Positions 49,628 to 62,363 of a stretch of 64,000 bases of DNA are shown here, in pieces; the first letter of the stretch is position 1; every line of letters starts with the position of its first letter. Origin of the DNA: Dichetophora obliterata (taxonomy: Eukaryota; Arthropoda; Insecta; Diptera; Sciomyzidae). The DNA lies in assembly GCA_963920525.1 (NCBI GenBank), contig OY986439.1:24936819-25000818 (forward strand), written 5' to 3'. The notes under the pieces are model-generated. The model ran no database searches. It was given only the letters and a program-made list of their open reading frames with translations, and had not been told where the DNA came from. A program made the position numbers and the translations under genes.

Positions 49628-50825
49628 GAAAATATTTATATGTGCACAATTGCTGTTTTTGTGTTTTAACAGCTAAAACGTAGAAATTACGACATTTTTT
49701 CTGATAACATTACGACATAATCTTAGAAAGAAAGCCCATAAACATAGCGGTATTACATTTTTGGAACAAAATATGAGCACATTTTAGAGTTATTTTATTT
49801 TTCAAATAAAAAATGCCAAGTGGAACCACTTTATCTGAAGAAAATCGTTGAAATATAAAAAGCTTAAATAAAGCCGGTATAAAAGTAGGTGCTATAGCTG
49901 CTAGGACAAATCGTCATCGAAACACCATAACAAATTTTTTAAAATGTGATTGACCAATGGCACAAAAGACGAATCCGACGTCTTGCTGTGCAGAAAGGGA
50001 TGAGTTGTGGTGAAATTGCTACGCATTTGGATCTAAGGGTTACTAGAAGCAGAATCCAAGAAATTTGGGATGAAAATGCCAACGTCAGTTATGTATCGCC
50101 CTTCTCTCAACCCAGGCTTCTACCATGACACATTGCGGCCAGTCTAGCATATGCCGAAAAATACAAATTTTGTGAGATAGAATGTCATATTAAGTGATGA
50201 GAAAAGGTTCAACCTTGACGGGCCCAAAGGTTGCAAGAAACACCGTCACAATTTTCAATATCCCCGACAAATTAGGTATTCGCGTAACCATGGGCGGGGC
50301 TCATTGATGATTTCAGCCGGTTTTAGATACTTTGAAAGTCTCCCCTGTTATTAATTTCGTGCAAATTGAATGCACAAATGTAAATTGAGTTATTAGATGA
50401 TGTGATTATTGAGTTCACATGCTATAAATATCAGAATAACTGAACTTTTCAGCATGAAAACGCACCAACAAATACTTCCAGAGCCACAAATGACTTTCAA
50501 TAAATCTGAAATATACCCGCACTGTAGTGACCTGCTGTTAGTCATGACTTGAATCCTATCGAAAACCTGTGAGGCATTCTTTCGGCCCAAGTTTATAAAA
50601 ACGGGCGCCAGTTCGAGTCGATGAAGCATCTGAAAACAGTTATTTAAGACGAATAGCAGAAAAATGATGGCTTCATCCCCAGATCGTTGATTTACTTCAT
50701 GTCTTTCGTGCTTAACCAAGTCATATATATGAAAGGAGGACATATTCTTATATAAAATCTATATAAATTTATATTTAATTCCATAAAATCAATAAAAAGT
50801 AGGTTTTGCACATATAAATATTTTC
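49628..50825 (+). mobile_element. Tc3-like Tc1/mariner transposon, degenerate
   Basis: The terminal inverted repeat GAAAATATTTATATGTGCA starts at 49628 and its inverse ends at 50825. TA flanks both sides (49626-49627 and 50826-50827), the Tc1/mariner target duplication. The 1198-bp length is normal for the superfamily. Confidence 0.88.
49814..50745 (+). pseudogene. Tc3-like transposase, many lesions
   Basis: Begins MPSGTTLSEENR and continues IKSLNKAGIKVGAIAARTNR, a helix-turn-helix, then RRIRRLAVQKGMSCGEIATH. Catalytic region: VLSDEKRFNLDGP (first Asp), FQHENAP (where DNAP is normal, so the second Asp is replaced by Glu) and HDLNPIENL (Glu present). There are stops and frame changes throughout. 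An old inactive copy. Confidence 0.78.
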
Positions 50826-50827
50826 TA

Positions 50828-51449
50828 TAAACTTTTTAATACATTATAATATTTTTAATAACAACAAGTTTTTTAAGTAAGATAAATCTTGTTTAACATA
50901 TACTTCCTTAATATTATTTCAATAAAAAAATAATATAAAATCAAATGAAGTTATGTTTGCTTAGAATTGCATTTGAAGTGTTGCTCATACAATTATTTTA
51001 CTGAGTTACATTTATCGCCTGCGGCTTAAATTCAACCAACTTTCTGTAAAGCAGTGAACCATAAAAAAAAACACATATTTTTTATCCATTTCATCCAATA
51101 TATGTAAATGTTTACCAACTTTTTAAATTTTCCAAAAGCATTGTAATGTAAAGTAACACACACGGTTAATAATCTTGGACTAAATTTTAAACTTCTTTGG
51201 ATTACATATCGCAATACACCAAAAAAGATTGCTTTTTAGTCAAATAAAACGTTTAAAATTTTCTAATCCAAAAATAATTACTTTTTAATCCGAAAAAAAA
51301 TTGAAATTTTGAAAATGCATGTTAAAAAACAAAAAAAAAAAACAACATATAAACACATTAACTCAAAATCTAATTTGTCAATGACTAATTTGAACCCAAG
51401 TACTCTCGTCTGCCGGTTCGATATTTTACCCACTCATTTATCACACTTT
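50828..51449. other. AT-rich stretch ending in tRNA-like text
   Basis: On the minus strand near 51375-51440, GAGTGGGTAAAATATCGAAC and CTTGGGTTCAAATT have A/B-box flavour. The opposite-strand sequence just beyond the hAT (53318-53348) contains GGGTTCGAGACCC. No tRNA fold is supported. Confidence 0.3.
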
Positions 51450-52217
51450 GTAACAAACAGGCCCGTAGCCAGAAAATAAGAGCCGGGCAGGCTGAGCCTC
51501 CAGTAAAAAAATACAAATTTTTTTCATACATTTGTATATAAATATATATATGCATATTAACATATTTTCAAATGAATTTTTTATATATTTACATGTTATT
51601 TAATGAGTTTATTGTTCAAATGTATATTTTAGTAAAAAAAAAAGTTAAGTATATTAACATATAAAGCCTCTGTTCGCTTGCGTACTCTGTTCGCTTGCGT
51701 GAAACTTCGCTGGCAACATCTATTTCTTTGTTGCATGACATTTCTGACTTAAAGTTTGTTGCGAGGAATTTCTATGGCAACGTTTCTCAGAGAGACTCAG
51801 AAAATAAGTTGGAAGATTTCATATGATATCTTTCTTTTCACTTCAAAATAAATAGGCAGTACAATTAAATTGTCGTAAAAAAATGTTGCTCAGAAACATG
51901 TTGCGATAATTTCACGCAGCGGAACAGACTACTGCTCTGACGAACATTCTGTGAAAATGTCCACACTTGTTTCGCAGCTGTCACTTTTTGTATGGAGATT
52001 TGAGTGGAATTTCACATGAAACTGAACAGAGTACTATGCTTTAAATATAACATAAATGAGTTCAATGTTTGAAAGCGAATTTCTAATGTATTATATTGAT
52101 TTCCACTACAGTCACAGCTCTGCTGTTTAATACAAAGGCAATCGTTTTAGTTTCTCATTAAATTTGCGAAGATAATCTTTGAACTCTGTTGATTTGGTTT
52201 ACACGGGAAAATGATGC

Positions 52218-52278
52218 TCCCGCCGTACCGCCGGAATACCGCCGCAATACCGCCGCAATACCGCCGCAATACCGCCGT
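52218..52278. repeat. GC-rich 11-bp minisatellite (CGCCGCAATAC)
   Basis: About five tandem copies of CGCCGCAATAC, with CGCCGTAC variants at both ends, sit inside the hAT element in otherwise AT-rich DNA. Both strands stay open through it, giving spurious frames. Confidence 0.85.
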
Positions 52279-52379
52279 ACTGTTGCCGAATGTTTCGATT
52301 GCACAAAACAAATTATAAGTATCAGGAAACGCAGATACAATTCATTCAACGTATCAAAACTGATTGAATTTGGTGATGT

Positions 52380-52702
52380 TTTCTGATGCTCATCCCTTTT
52401 TTGTCCAGATATTTCTTTGCGACAGACATCTCGGCATCAGAGGGTATTTTTAAGCCTACAGATCATAATATTTTCAAACTAGCCGGCTTCGTTTCGTAAG
52501 CTTATGACAATGCCAACAATATACGATCATTTTTGGTGAAACGCTTTTTTAATTTGAGTATAATATTATCAACGATATCAAAGTAAGCCGGCTTAATTTC
52601 AATAGAATATTCACTTCTCTCACCAAGTGATTGTTCTACTACTGAGTTTCGCGTGATATAAAACCTTGTTATTTTAATTGTTTTTGAGCAAAAGTACCTC
52701 AT
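52380..52702 (-). pseudogene. hAT transposase fragment
   Basis: The minus-strand frame gives VEQSLGERSEYSIEIKPAYF, DIVDNIILKLKKRF and TKNDRILLALS, similar to the region of ZMYM1-like hAT transposases preceding the dimerisation domain. Downstream text AEMSVAKKYL continues in a different frame. Neither catalytic motifs nor the dimerisation motif could be read. Confidence 0.5.
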
Positions 52703-53699
52703 TCAATCGCAAGCTATGTCTGCAACATCCATTATTTTTCTTTCAGCCTTTCCAATTTTTTATGCTCCCAATTAGCAGTTTTAGTTAGACTAATTAGACT
52801 AATTATTATTAGTAGATTGGGGAAAGTATGTATAACTATTTGAGAATGAATGCAAAACATTTAGATTACAGGAATAAGGAAGACTGCTGACCTGGTACAG
52901 CCGCTTAAAGTTGAAAAATCCGAAATGCAGTCAGCTGGCGCTTCAATCATGATATAATTTCGAAATCCTCCCCATTCATCCTCAAGTAGTTGCAAGTGTT
53001 TTTCCTAATCAGAACAGCAAACTGGGAGACTCAAAAGCTGGAAAAACGACTGCACTAACTGCAATTTTTTTTTGTGTATATTTAGTTTAAAACACTTAAA
53101 ATAATAAATTATCTAAAAAACTGGCTCAAAAAATCTTGAAAACAATTAAAATAACAACATTCTTAAATTTTCACCAAAAAATAACTTTCTTTACAAATTT
53201 TTGACAGCTGTTATTGGCAATGACTGACAAAAGAGGACAGTTGTAAAAGCATACGGAAATTTTGCTAGGGCAGGCTAAGCCCATACTAGCTACGGGCCTG
53301 ATAACAAAGTTAGCTTTCGGGAACGTGGGTTCGAGACCCAGCTCGGACAAAAAAATTTTATTTTATTTTACTTTTATAATTTAAGATTCTTGTTTATAAA
53401 TAAATGTTATCTTTTAGTTAAAGTTTCTTATATAAATAATAAATATTATTCATGTACCTAATTTCATTTTAAACTTATTTTTTCTTGCCTACACTGTATT
53501 TGTAAGTCTCTTATAAACTTACCTCATAGTCACTCTTATATTTTTTTTATGTTAAACATTTGCCATTAGTTTGTATCATACGATAAACTGGTTTTTTCGT
53601 TGTTTTTGTAAGCTCTTATTCTTGAACAGTTATGTTATAACTTTGCTAACTACCTTTAAAAATTATGAAAATTAAAAAATCACTTGCGATGAAATTGTC

Positions 53700-54450
53700 T
53701 CTGAATGAGCTCTTTAGAAACAAACTAACTAGTTTTAAAAAAAAAATTTAAAAACTTATTCAAAGAAAACTAGTTTATGAACAACTTTGAATTATATTAA
53801 GGCGGCATCCACTTAAATTTTGAATAGTTTTTATTGCATTATATATGAAGTTATTGAGAAACTACTTAAAAACAAGTGGTTTAAAAACTACTCTGAATTA
53901 TATTAATGCGGCAATTTCTCTGATTTTGACATGTTTTTATAGCAAATTATTAGATTACAAGTTTATATATATTTAATCATGCTATTTCATTAAATAATAT
54001 TAACTTAAGGCTTCCACTAATATAAATTCAAATATAATATAAATTTATTTATTTTTCAAAACAATAAAATAAATTATATATTTGATGTATAGAAATTAAA
54101 AATTTTAATGCTTTTAAATTCATCTTCAGTAAGTGAATTATTAACTAGTTTTCAAGTAATTTATTTTAAAGTAATAAAAAAAATATAAATTTAACTAATT
54201 TAACAAGTAGTGTAAAAGATATGCGGTAATCAACTGTTTTATTTTAGAGTAGTTAAAAAATAATTTAAATTCAACTAATTTAACAAGTAGTTGAAAACAA
54301 ATGCAGACGAAAGTCAATTGACTTATTTAGAGGACATCACCATACAAAATATGTTAGTTCGTTCTATGGAAAAAAGTCAAAATTTCAACTAGTTGTGGTT
54401 GACAAAAAACTACTTTTTCAACTACTTTTAAACTAGTTGATTTTCCTACA
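53700..54450. repeat. AACTAGTT-rich AT repeat region, possible MITE
   Basis: AACTAGTT occurs about five times (near 53728, 53769, 54143, 54390 and 54432), with many related AACTACTT/AAGTAGTT words. Two parallel blocks (TGAATTATATTAAGGCGGCA and TGAATTATATTAATGCGGCA, near 53787 and 53894) indicate internal duplication. The right side ends GATTTTCCTACAGGG like a transposon end, but no matching left end was found. Confidence 0.4.
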
Positions 54451-55213
54451 GGGAGGTTTGAAATAAATTAAAAGAAAACAAAATAAAAGTTGTTTAAATT
54501 TAATTTCGGAACACTCATCAAAAATTCTTTTAACAAATTTTTCGGTTTATTTAAATTTTTTAAAAACTTTTTTTGACATGTACTTCATACAAAAACTTAA
54601 TGTAAATTCGTAGTTGAAAAATAGTCTAAACTTAAACTTTTTTAGATTAAAATAAATTAAACAGAAGTAGGGATTAAAAAATAGTACTTTTTGTTATTAA
54701 AAAATAGCAAAAAAATTATATTATTCTAAATTTTCTTCATCTTTTTAACAGCAGTTTGTAAACAAAGCTAATAAAATTTGGCGAAATAGTTAATTTTGCT
54801 AAGTTTTCTTCTTTTTCTAGAACTCTTAAATGCGATTTTCCATACAATTTTTCAGAAAAAGCAATCACGTTAAAAACGTCTTTTATGCGATTTTTCATTA
54901 AATTTTTCACAAGAAATTTTGTTAAAAACGTCATAACTTTAGTTTTTGCAAAAAAGGGCAAATTCAATAATGGAAATAAAAAGAGAATACGTAACATAAA
55001 AATAGGGGAAAAACTGGAAAAAATTTTAGCTACCTTTTTTTTATGGCTTTTAAACTTTTTGTATTTTTGTACAATATTTTCAAACAAAATTAACCAAATT
55101 TGACAAAAACCAACCATATAAATCACGTCGTAACTTTTTTGTTTCTAAAAAGGGGCATATAAATACAATAACGTTTAGAAACTAAAAACAATTTTAATAA
55201 AATATATCAAAAA
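54451..55213. other. AT-rich stretch with a low-complexity minus-strand frame
   Basis: A 129-codon minus-strand frame at 54737-55126 is Phe/Lys/Leu-rich, overlaps small internal repeats (GTTAAAAACGTC twice) and shows no domain; I do not treat it as a gene. Confidence 0.4.
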
Positions 55214-57388
55214 CTGAAACCCGGTGCGTTGCTGCCACGCCCCCGTTGCCAAACTTCCGTAAAATGTTATCAGTGAACCTGCACGTGTAAATTGAGTTCG
55301 AATACTGAATTCCGAGGCTATGCTACCTATAACTCCAAAGCAATTCAGTATCGCAAGTTTGAGCTGTATGGAAAATGTCACTTACCATTTTACAACGCCC
55401 ATAAAATTTCATCAGTGAAACGGTATGTGTAATAAATCGTGGTCGAACATTGAATTCCTAGTAGACATGGGTAACGCTGCGCTGCGTTGCGCTTTTAGGT
55501 TGAAGCACTTTAATGCGTTACTGCGCTAATACACTGGTTTTGAAAAAAGGTAACGCAATAGCACAGCAATGCAAACAACACGCTTATAGAAAAATAAGGA
55601 AATCTTTATTCAGCTAGCAAAAATTGCACAAGTTTTACGACGCTTCAAACATAGCGATAGAGTGCTCGAAGTGAGCATTGTTAGCTTATTTATGAATGGA
55701 AAAGGGGTTGCGGGAAAGATGCTGTAAGCGTGAGTGTTTGGAGAGCGTTTGATTGCTATGACAATATTTAAACGTGTTCGTAAGCGTTTAAACAAATGTA
55801 AGCAGCTACTGTTTGTTTTTGCGTTGAAGACGAATATTGCGTTAATAGTTAAAAGTAACGCAGTAACCTAAAGCCGCATATATTTGCTTTAGGCCTATTA
55901 TTTTTTCTTTAGATTTGCATGCTTTTTAGATACATGGAATTAAAGCAGCACCCAACTTTTCTTGCGTACCAGAAATGTGTTTATATATCTGTATGATTGC
56001 TTACATTAACCTTGAACGTTATTAACCTTGAACGGTTTGACTGCATGCTTGAAGTATAAAACTGGTTATTTTTTAATGAATGCTAAAAATATAGTTTTTG
56101 TTTAGTAAAGTTTGATATTACTTAATAATTAATTGCTTAAGTAATTTTAAATCAATTTGTGAGTAATATGAGTTCTTTAAATCAGATATATTGTTTCAGG
56201 ATTTATTATATGATTCCATTTATTTTTCCTAAGTGAAGCCAAATTGCGCTTAGAGCAAGACACCACACTCCACCGCACTCAAAAAATTGGCCACATAAAG
56301 CAATGCGTTATCGAACCAAAAAACATCCTGTGCTGATCAACATCGTGTTAATATAGACATCAAAGCATTTTAAACTACGCCATGACGAAATTGCGTTAAC
56401 GCATTACGCTGATACAGTAAAATGCACTTGGGATGATGTATCAGCACAGCATTTTTTGATGCGTTACCCATGTCTAATTCCTAGGCTGTGCGGCCTATAA
56501 CTCCAAAGCTATTCAATATCTCAAATCGCAATTTTGGGTTGTATGGGAAGGGCCACGCCCCCTGAATGGCGTGTGTAAATTGTGGTAGTATACAAAATTC
56601 CATGGATGTGCGAAAAATAACTCAAAAGCTATTCGATATTCTGTTTATTTTAAATTTCGCGTACTACGCCCATAAAATGTTATCAGTAAAACGACATGTG
56701 TAAATTGTGCTCGCATTCCGAATTCCGAGGCTGTGCGGTCTATAACTCCAAAGCTTTTCGATATCGCAAATTTGGGTTGCATGAAACTTGCCACGCCCCC
56801 TTGTCCAACGCCCATAAAATGTTATCAGTAAAACAGCACGTGTAAATTGTCGTCGAATACTGAATTCCGAGGCTGTGCAAATTATAACGCAAAAGCTATT
56901 CAAAATCTCAAATTTAGTTTGTATGGGAGGTGCCACGCTCCTTGTTCAACGTCCATAAAATGTTATCAGTAAAACAGCACGTGTAAATTAACGTCGAATA
57001 CTGAATTCTGAGACTGTGCGAACTGTAACTCAAAAGCTATTCGATATCTCAAATTTGGGTTGTATGGGAGGTGCCACGCCCCCTTGTCTAACGCCCATAA
57101 AATGTTGTCAGTAAAACAAATTGTGTAAATTGTCGTCGAATACTGAATTCCGAGGCTATGCGAATTATAACGCAAAAGCTGTTCAAAATCTCAAATTTAG
57201 GTTATATGGGAAGTGCCACGCCCCCTTTTCCCACGCCGTCCGTACTACGATTAAAACCTGCGCATGAATGCGAACAACCAATTTGGAAAGTTTCATCGCG
57301 ATCGGATGCACGATGTAGAAATGTTTTCAGGACACACAAACAAACAAACCAACAAACCAAAAAACGTACATTGATTTTTATATATCGA
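55214..57388 (-). mobile_element. Helitron-like element C, interrupted by a hAT MITE
   Basis: On the minus strand it starts TCGATATATAAAAATCAATG after an A (57389); its 3' end is eroded at about 55214 (GGGTTTCAG without CTAG). It contains about six recognisable ~140-bp units with CCCATAAAATGTTATCAGT, AATACTGAATTCCGAGGCT and GGAGGTGCCACGCCCCC. A hAT MITE sits within one unit at 55462-56476. No Rep/helicase coding was seen. Confidence 0.6.
55462..56476. mobile_element. Non-autonomous hAT element, TSD ATTCCTAG
   Basis: ATTCCTAG at 55454-55461 recurs at 56477-56484. The termini are TAGACATGGGTAACGC and its inverse GCGTTACCCATGTCTA, a perfect 16-bp TIR. Subterminal GCGTTAC/GTAACGC words recur near both ends (for example 55510-55560 and 56395-56470). 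1015 bp without coding capacity. Confidence 0.92.
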
Positions 57389-58177
57389 TCATTCCATGTC
57401 AAATCGGACGCTTTTGTCCAAAATCTAATTTTGACGATTCCGATTTTTTTAAAATTTTGCACGTCGATAGAACTTTAAAAACAAAAAATATTAAAGTTTT
57501 TTCCTAAATGACCTCTATATTTGTTATGTTGACTTTATATGATTTAAATACAAATTCTAAATGTTTGATAGTTTAAATCATACTTGACTTTAAATACAAA
57601 TTCTAGTTGTTTGATAGTTTAAAATCGTTTATTGAGCTTAAGGTCAAAGTAAGAACAATTAATTGTTCTAACGAATCTTTCCAAAGAAACATTTTTTTTA
57701 ATTTTTATTTATTTTTTTGCAGTTATACACAGTGAAAATTATAAAAAAAAACAAAAATTGTCATTTGGACATGTACTCAAACAACTATATCTTCCAAACC
57801 ATAAGTCCTACAAGAAAAAATTGAGGACATATTTTAAAAATCTTCAATTGCTCTTTATTACGGTGTCCTTTTTTGCAAACATTTTAAAGAAAAATTTTAA
57901 ATTTTTTGACCACTAAAAATTTCATTCCCATTTTTCAAGGTCAGCACCACTATTTTTTGGCACTTTGAAAATATTATCGTATTAAGGCATTCATTCTTAA
58001 TACATTCTCAAAATATGATGTTGGAGAATCAATATTTACTATTTTTAACGAAATTTTCAAAAACTGACTACAAAATTTTTAAGTACAAAATACTTTAATT
58101 TTTAATTAAAAACGGAATTGTTAGTATTTTTTTACTAAACTAGGTACATACCGTCGCTGCGCCAACAAAAACAGTTA
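57389..58177. other. Non-coding stretch
   Basis: Includes a partial duplication of TTTGATAGTTTAAA near 57560 and 57610. Near 58150 lies CGTCGCTGCGCCAACAAAA, which matches the inner edge of the 63.23-kb inverted end. No gene was recognised. Confidence 0.4.
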
Positions 58178-59392
58178 AAGAATGTGCACGAAAAATATTG
58201 GTCGAATGTTCCTAATTTGTGTTAACTTATTGATCAGTAAATTTAAGACATTTATACCTTAAAAAAACTTTATTATTAAAATTTATATTAAAAAAAAAAA
58301 AAATTAATTTGTTGTTGTGTAAGCGAATTTACGCAGCTTTGATTTTATGCCCGACATCAAATGTTGCACATCGTCTTTTGTCACAGTATCTGTGGCCTTC
58401 TGCCAATCGGACTTAAATTCTTTCTCATTTTTTACACATTTCTTCGTTTTTAACAATTTTCTTTTAATATTTGCCCAATTAGTTTCAATGGGCCTTAGTT
58501 CCGGCGTGTTTGGTGGGTTGGCATGACGCGAGACAATTGTGACTGCATTGTTTTCAAACCACTCCATTGCAAGCTTTCCGTAGTGGGCTGAGGCTAAGTC
58601 TGGCCAAAACAATACTGAACCACTGTGCATATTTAAAAATGGCAACAAACATTTTTTTAAGCGCTCTTCAATATAAATTTTTTGATTAATAGTTCCATGA
58701 CACACAAAAATTTTGCTTTTTAAGCCGCATTGACATATTGCCTGCCAAACTAAATATTTTTTTGGAAACTTATCAAGTTTTTTTATGCTGCAATCATTGT
58801 GATGCAACCATTATGATGCAATCAAAATTTTGTATGACTTTGTCGTACAATTTTCGAGCGCGTGTTTTAGCGACTTTATTCTGTTTATTATTTCTATTTG
58901 GCGCTGGGTTTACTTTGAAAGAACGTAAACCCTTTGCTTTTCGCACTTTTTGTACAAAAGATGGCGACACTTGCACTTTTTTTGCCACATCTCTAACAGA
59001 AAGTCCAGGATTTTTCTTAAGCGTGGTCACTACTGCATTCACATTTTTTTTTATACAAAACCTTTCGGTCTGGCACTGCCACTTTTTCTATTTATACTTA
59101 ATGTTTCATTATATATTTTAAGTACATAAGTTACTGTGGATTTTGCAACTTTTAGCGATTTTGCTATGTCTTTATGTGACATACACGGATTTTCCCGTTT
59201 TTTGCGCACAATTAATTGGCGGACGTGTTGATTGTTTGAAGTCATTTTTCACAATGAGAAACTTAAAAAAAAAAAGCTAAAACAAAGGCAAAATAAAAAT
59301 TAATAATCGCTTACAAAAACAATTAGTTTACCGCTATTCTAAGGCAAGTAACACGTGTTTGTTTGCGACCAATATTTTTCTTGCACATTCTT
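58178..59392 (-). mobile_element. Tc1-like DD37E transposon
   Basis: The left end after TA (58176-58177) reads AAGAATGTGCACGAAAAATA and continues TTGGTCG. The right end read inversely is AAGAATGTGCAAGAAAAATA and TTGGTCG before TA (59393-59394): about 27 bp of TIR with one mismatch. The 1215-bp length is standard. The transposase on the minus strand has 37 residues between the second Asp and the Glu, the DD37E spacing known from insect (notably mosquito) ITmD37E elements. Confidence 0.9.
58304..59245 (-). pseudogene. DD37E transposase in three frame segments
   Basis: Segment 59245-59051 starts MTSNNQHVRQLIVRKKRENP and includes a helix-turn-helix (MSHKDIAKSLKVAKSTVTYV). Segment 59042-58794 adds a second DNA-binding half (LSVRDVAKKVQVSPSFVQKV) and ends FDCIIMVASQ, where the first catalytic Asp-Asp-Glu should follow; that motif is lost. 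Segment 58807-58304 contains KYLVWQAICQCGLKS, VLFWPDLASAHYG (second Asp) and TPELRPIETNWANIK (Glu). Spacing from Asp to Glu is 37 residues. Frameshifts near 59045 and 58800 and the missing first acidic residue make it inactive. Summed length of about 315-340 residues is normal. Confidence 0.85.
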
Positions 59393-59394
59393 TA

Positions 59395-59534
59395 TATGTT
59401 TTTCAGTAACTTTTCAGGAGAGCAAAAAACAAATGTTTTTCAGAGCATTTCTGGTACTGCGAGCAATAACTGTTTTTGATCACTTCTAAATCATAAGAGG
59501 TATAAAAAACTGCAGATGCAGTAATGTGGGTAAA
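59395..59534. other. Spacer between the Tc1-like element and the inverted-end element
   Basis: Contains TTTTCAGGAGAGCAAAAAAC, also seen at about 59650 and 60016 as TTTTCAGGAGAAGCAAAAAC, so the Tc1-like element may have inserted into a copy of the neighbouring transposon family. Confidence 0.45.
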
Positions 59535-59625
59535 AGATTGCGTAAACAAAATATGCTATAAAAAAAATTTACAAAAATCCAATAACTAGTTTTTCTGGCG
59601 CAGCAAAGATATTGCGCACTAAATT

Positions 59626-60720
59626 CAAAAAACTCACAACTCAAAAAACATAAATTTTCAGGAGAAGCAAAAACTGTTTAAGATCAAACGATTGAAATAT
59701 TATAAACAAATTTGGTTTCACAATGCAGATACCCCATTTTAAAGAAAGATTTGCCATATTTTTTTTAATTTTATATTATAATTGTGGAAATAAGAGATAA
59801 TTTTGAGTTATGACTTTTTAACTGAAATTTTTTCGTACGACTAGTGATATTATCTCAAATTGTGCCTCTTTAACTGATAAAAATTCTTTAATTTTTAAAG
59901 TCTCCTAATTAACAAGCATTTAAGTAAGAAAATTTCTAAAAAACATGAAATTTTTTTTTAATTGAAAGTAAAGCTTCATTCTTAGTATTCAAAAAAGTCA
60001 CAACTCAAAAAACATAAATTTTCAGGAGAAGCAAAAACTGTTTAAGATCAAACGATTGAAATATTATAAACAAATTTGGTTTCACAATGCAGAAACCCCA
60101 TTTTAAAGAAAGATTTGCTATATTTTTTTAATTTTATATTATAATTGTGGAAATAAGAGATAATTTTGAGTTATGACTTTTTAACTGAAATTTTTTCGTA
60201 CGACTAGTGATATTATCTCAAATTGTGCCTCTTTAACTGATAAAAATTCTTTAATTTTTAAAGTCTCCTAATTAACAAGCATTTAAGTAAGAAAATTACT
60301 AAAAAACATGAAATTTGTTTTTTAATTAAAAGTAAAGCTTCATTCTTATTAGATGAAAGTTTAGCTAAATTGTTTGTCATTTTATATCAGGATTGTGCAA
60401 ATAAAAAAATTTCGGAGTTATGACACTTTGACTGAAATTTTTTGATCAAAATCCAAGTTGTGCCTCTTTAACTGATAAAAATGCTTTAATTTTTAAAGTC
60501 TCCTAGTTAACAAGCATTTAAGTAAGAACATTACTAAGAAACATGAATTTTTTTTTTAAATTGAAATTTAATCTTCATTCTTATTAGAAGAAAGTTTAGC
60601 TAAATTGTTTGTCATTTAATATCAGGATTGTGCAAATAAAAAAATTTCGGAGTAATGACACTTTGATTGAAATTTTTCGATCAAAATTCAAGTTACGCCT
60701 CTTTAACTGATAAAAAAGCT
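59626..60720. repeat. Tandem array: two ~365-bp copies followed by two ~240-bp partial copies
   Basis: Copy 1 begins ACTCACAACTCAAAAAACAT near 59628 and copy 2 AGTCACAACTCAAAAAACAT near 59993; they are almost identical. Copies 3 and 4 start near 60343 and 60577 (ATTCTTATTAGA) and retain only the later part of the unit: TGTGCAAATAAAAAAATTTC, GAGTxATGACACTTTGA, and CTCTTTAACTGATAAAAA. Confidence 0.85.
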
Positions 60721-60961
60721 TTCATTTAAAAAAAAAACCCATTCGTAAACTGATAACCATGTAGTCAAATAAAAAAATTCGCAAGAAACACTAATTTATA
60801 TTTGTTTTTATTGAAATGTATTTTATAACAAAAAAAAAAAAAAAAAAAAATAAAAATATTCATCACAGTATTAAAAGAAAAATATTTCTCAATTCATTAA
60901 AAAATTTTAATATTAGAAATGTTATTGTAGTTTAAAATTTTTATGTATTAATTAAGTTTTT

Positions 60962-61159
60962 TTAATACGTCTCATAGGAGCTTTGTGGGATGTGGTTTCT
61001 ATTTGCCAGATCTTGTATGTCCGTTTTCTTTACGTCTGAAACCGGTTTTGACAAGACAAATTCACTACCAGAGTGGCTAAAGTCAAGGAAACTATTTTCA
61101 TCCATAAGACTGGACATGCTTGAATTATTTTCTGTATCTGGGCACGTCATTTTCGTCAA
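60962..61159 (-). CDS. Short acidic ORF within the second HGKGP-family element
   Basis: 65 codons beginning MTKMTCPDTENNSSMSSLMD and ending RNHIPQSSYETY. It is Ser/Asp/Glu-rich, unlike the Lys/Phe-rich noise frames around it. It is on the same strand as, and downstream of, the transposase remnants, so it may be a last exon or accessory peptide. No domain was recognised. Confidence 0.3.
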   Translation of the reverse strand: MTKMTCPDTENNSSMSSLMDENSFLDFSHSGSEFVLSKPVSDVKKTDIQDLANRNHIPQSSYETY

Positions 61160-61199
61160 AGGTCACAACTAAAAAATTAAATTTTAAATAAAAATCTTT

Positions 61200-62363
61200 C
61201 GAATGGTTTTTAAAATAAGTTAACAAACTTATTTCTCTCTTACGCCACAAGCTTAAAATTTTAGGAGAGCAAATTAAAACTTTAATCGCATGATATACTC
61301 GTTATTCTAGCGTCCTGAGCATACATTTTGTGTTTTTTTAAGACTATGAATATCAAGCTCCTGGTTACCAACGATTTTTACACAATTTATTAAAAATATT
61401 CGAAAATTTTTTGCGTAAAAAAATACAAAATATATCAAAGAGTTGAATTTAAAACAGAATTTAAAATTTTGTGACCTTAAAGACAAAGTTTTTTTTGAGA
61501 AGGATAAAAAAAGTTGCATTGATAAATTTTCAAAATATACTGGTAAATAAAATAAATTAAACAAAACTCAATATTTTTGGTATATAATGGCTTTACTAGA
61601 AATTTGACGACTTTTAATAAAAATCATCAAAATATTGATTTGGTCAAAATAGTCTGCAGAAGAATAAAGTAATCAGGTGACTTTTACTTTTTATTATAGA
61701 ACTTGCAGAATTATTGATTAAAATATGTGTCTTTAATTTTTTTCTTTGAAAATTTTTAATTTTTTAAAAGGTTTAACAAACCAAACAAAAAAAAAAACAA
61801 ATTAAGTCGGTTAAAAAGTTACGACGTCAAATAGTCACGAGGCACCCTACAATTCAAAAATTTCACTGCTGCACGCTGTTTCACAACAGTAACCAATCAT
61901 GAATAAACAAATGGCAGTGCTCGTATCTATTTGACATGTAAATTTTGGATAAAACTAATGTTAATCAAAATTATTTCAACAACAATAACACATATCAAAA
62001 TAGCACATTCAATTTTATTTAATTTTTTCAGCTATAGGAGCACAATTCGAAATAATACTCTATAATTTTTTTTACTTCTTTCAACAAAACTGTCGGAACT
62101 TAAAATAAAACACTTTATGTGTAACATACAATGTCATTTCATTTAGAACATCTAGTCACAGCTCAAAATAAAACTCTTTAATTGAGAGTACAGAAGCAAT
62201 GCAATTATCATTAAAACAGACATAACTGCATTTTTCCAGCTTAAGAAGAAAGTGATGGTAAAGAATTTTTTGCAGTAGTTAGAGATATGTATTGTGGATT
62301 GATTTATGACAAAAAGTCGATTTTGGAAAATTTTGAGTTGTGACTGTTTTGTATTAAGTGTGC
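61200..62363. other. AT-rich interior of the second HGKGP-family element
   Basis: No supported coding sequence. Contains AGTCACAGCTCAAAATAAA near 62154 and its inverse TTTTGAGTTGTGACTG near 62332. Confidence 0.45.

Larger units (their letters stand above)
51458..53300 (-). mobile_element. hAT-superfamily transposon with 12-bp perfect TIRs
   Basis: CAGGCCCGTAGC at 51458 and its inverse GCTACGGGCCTG ending at 53300 are perfect 12-bp TIRs. The flanks GTAACAAA (51450-51457) and ATAACAAA (53301-53308) form an 8-bp TSD with one mismatch. At 1843 bp it is internally deleted. GGGCAGGCT is repeated inside both ends. Confidence 0.88.
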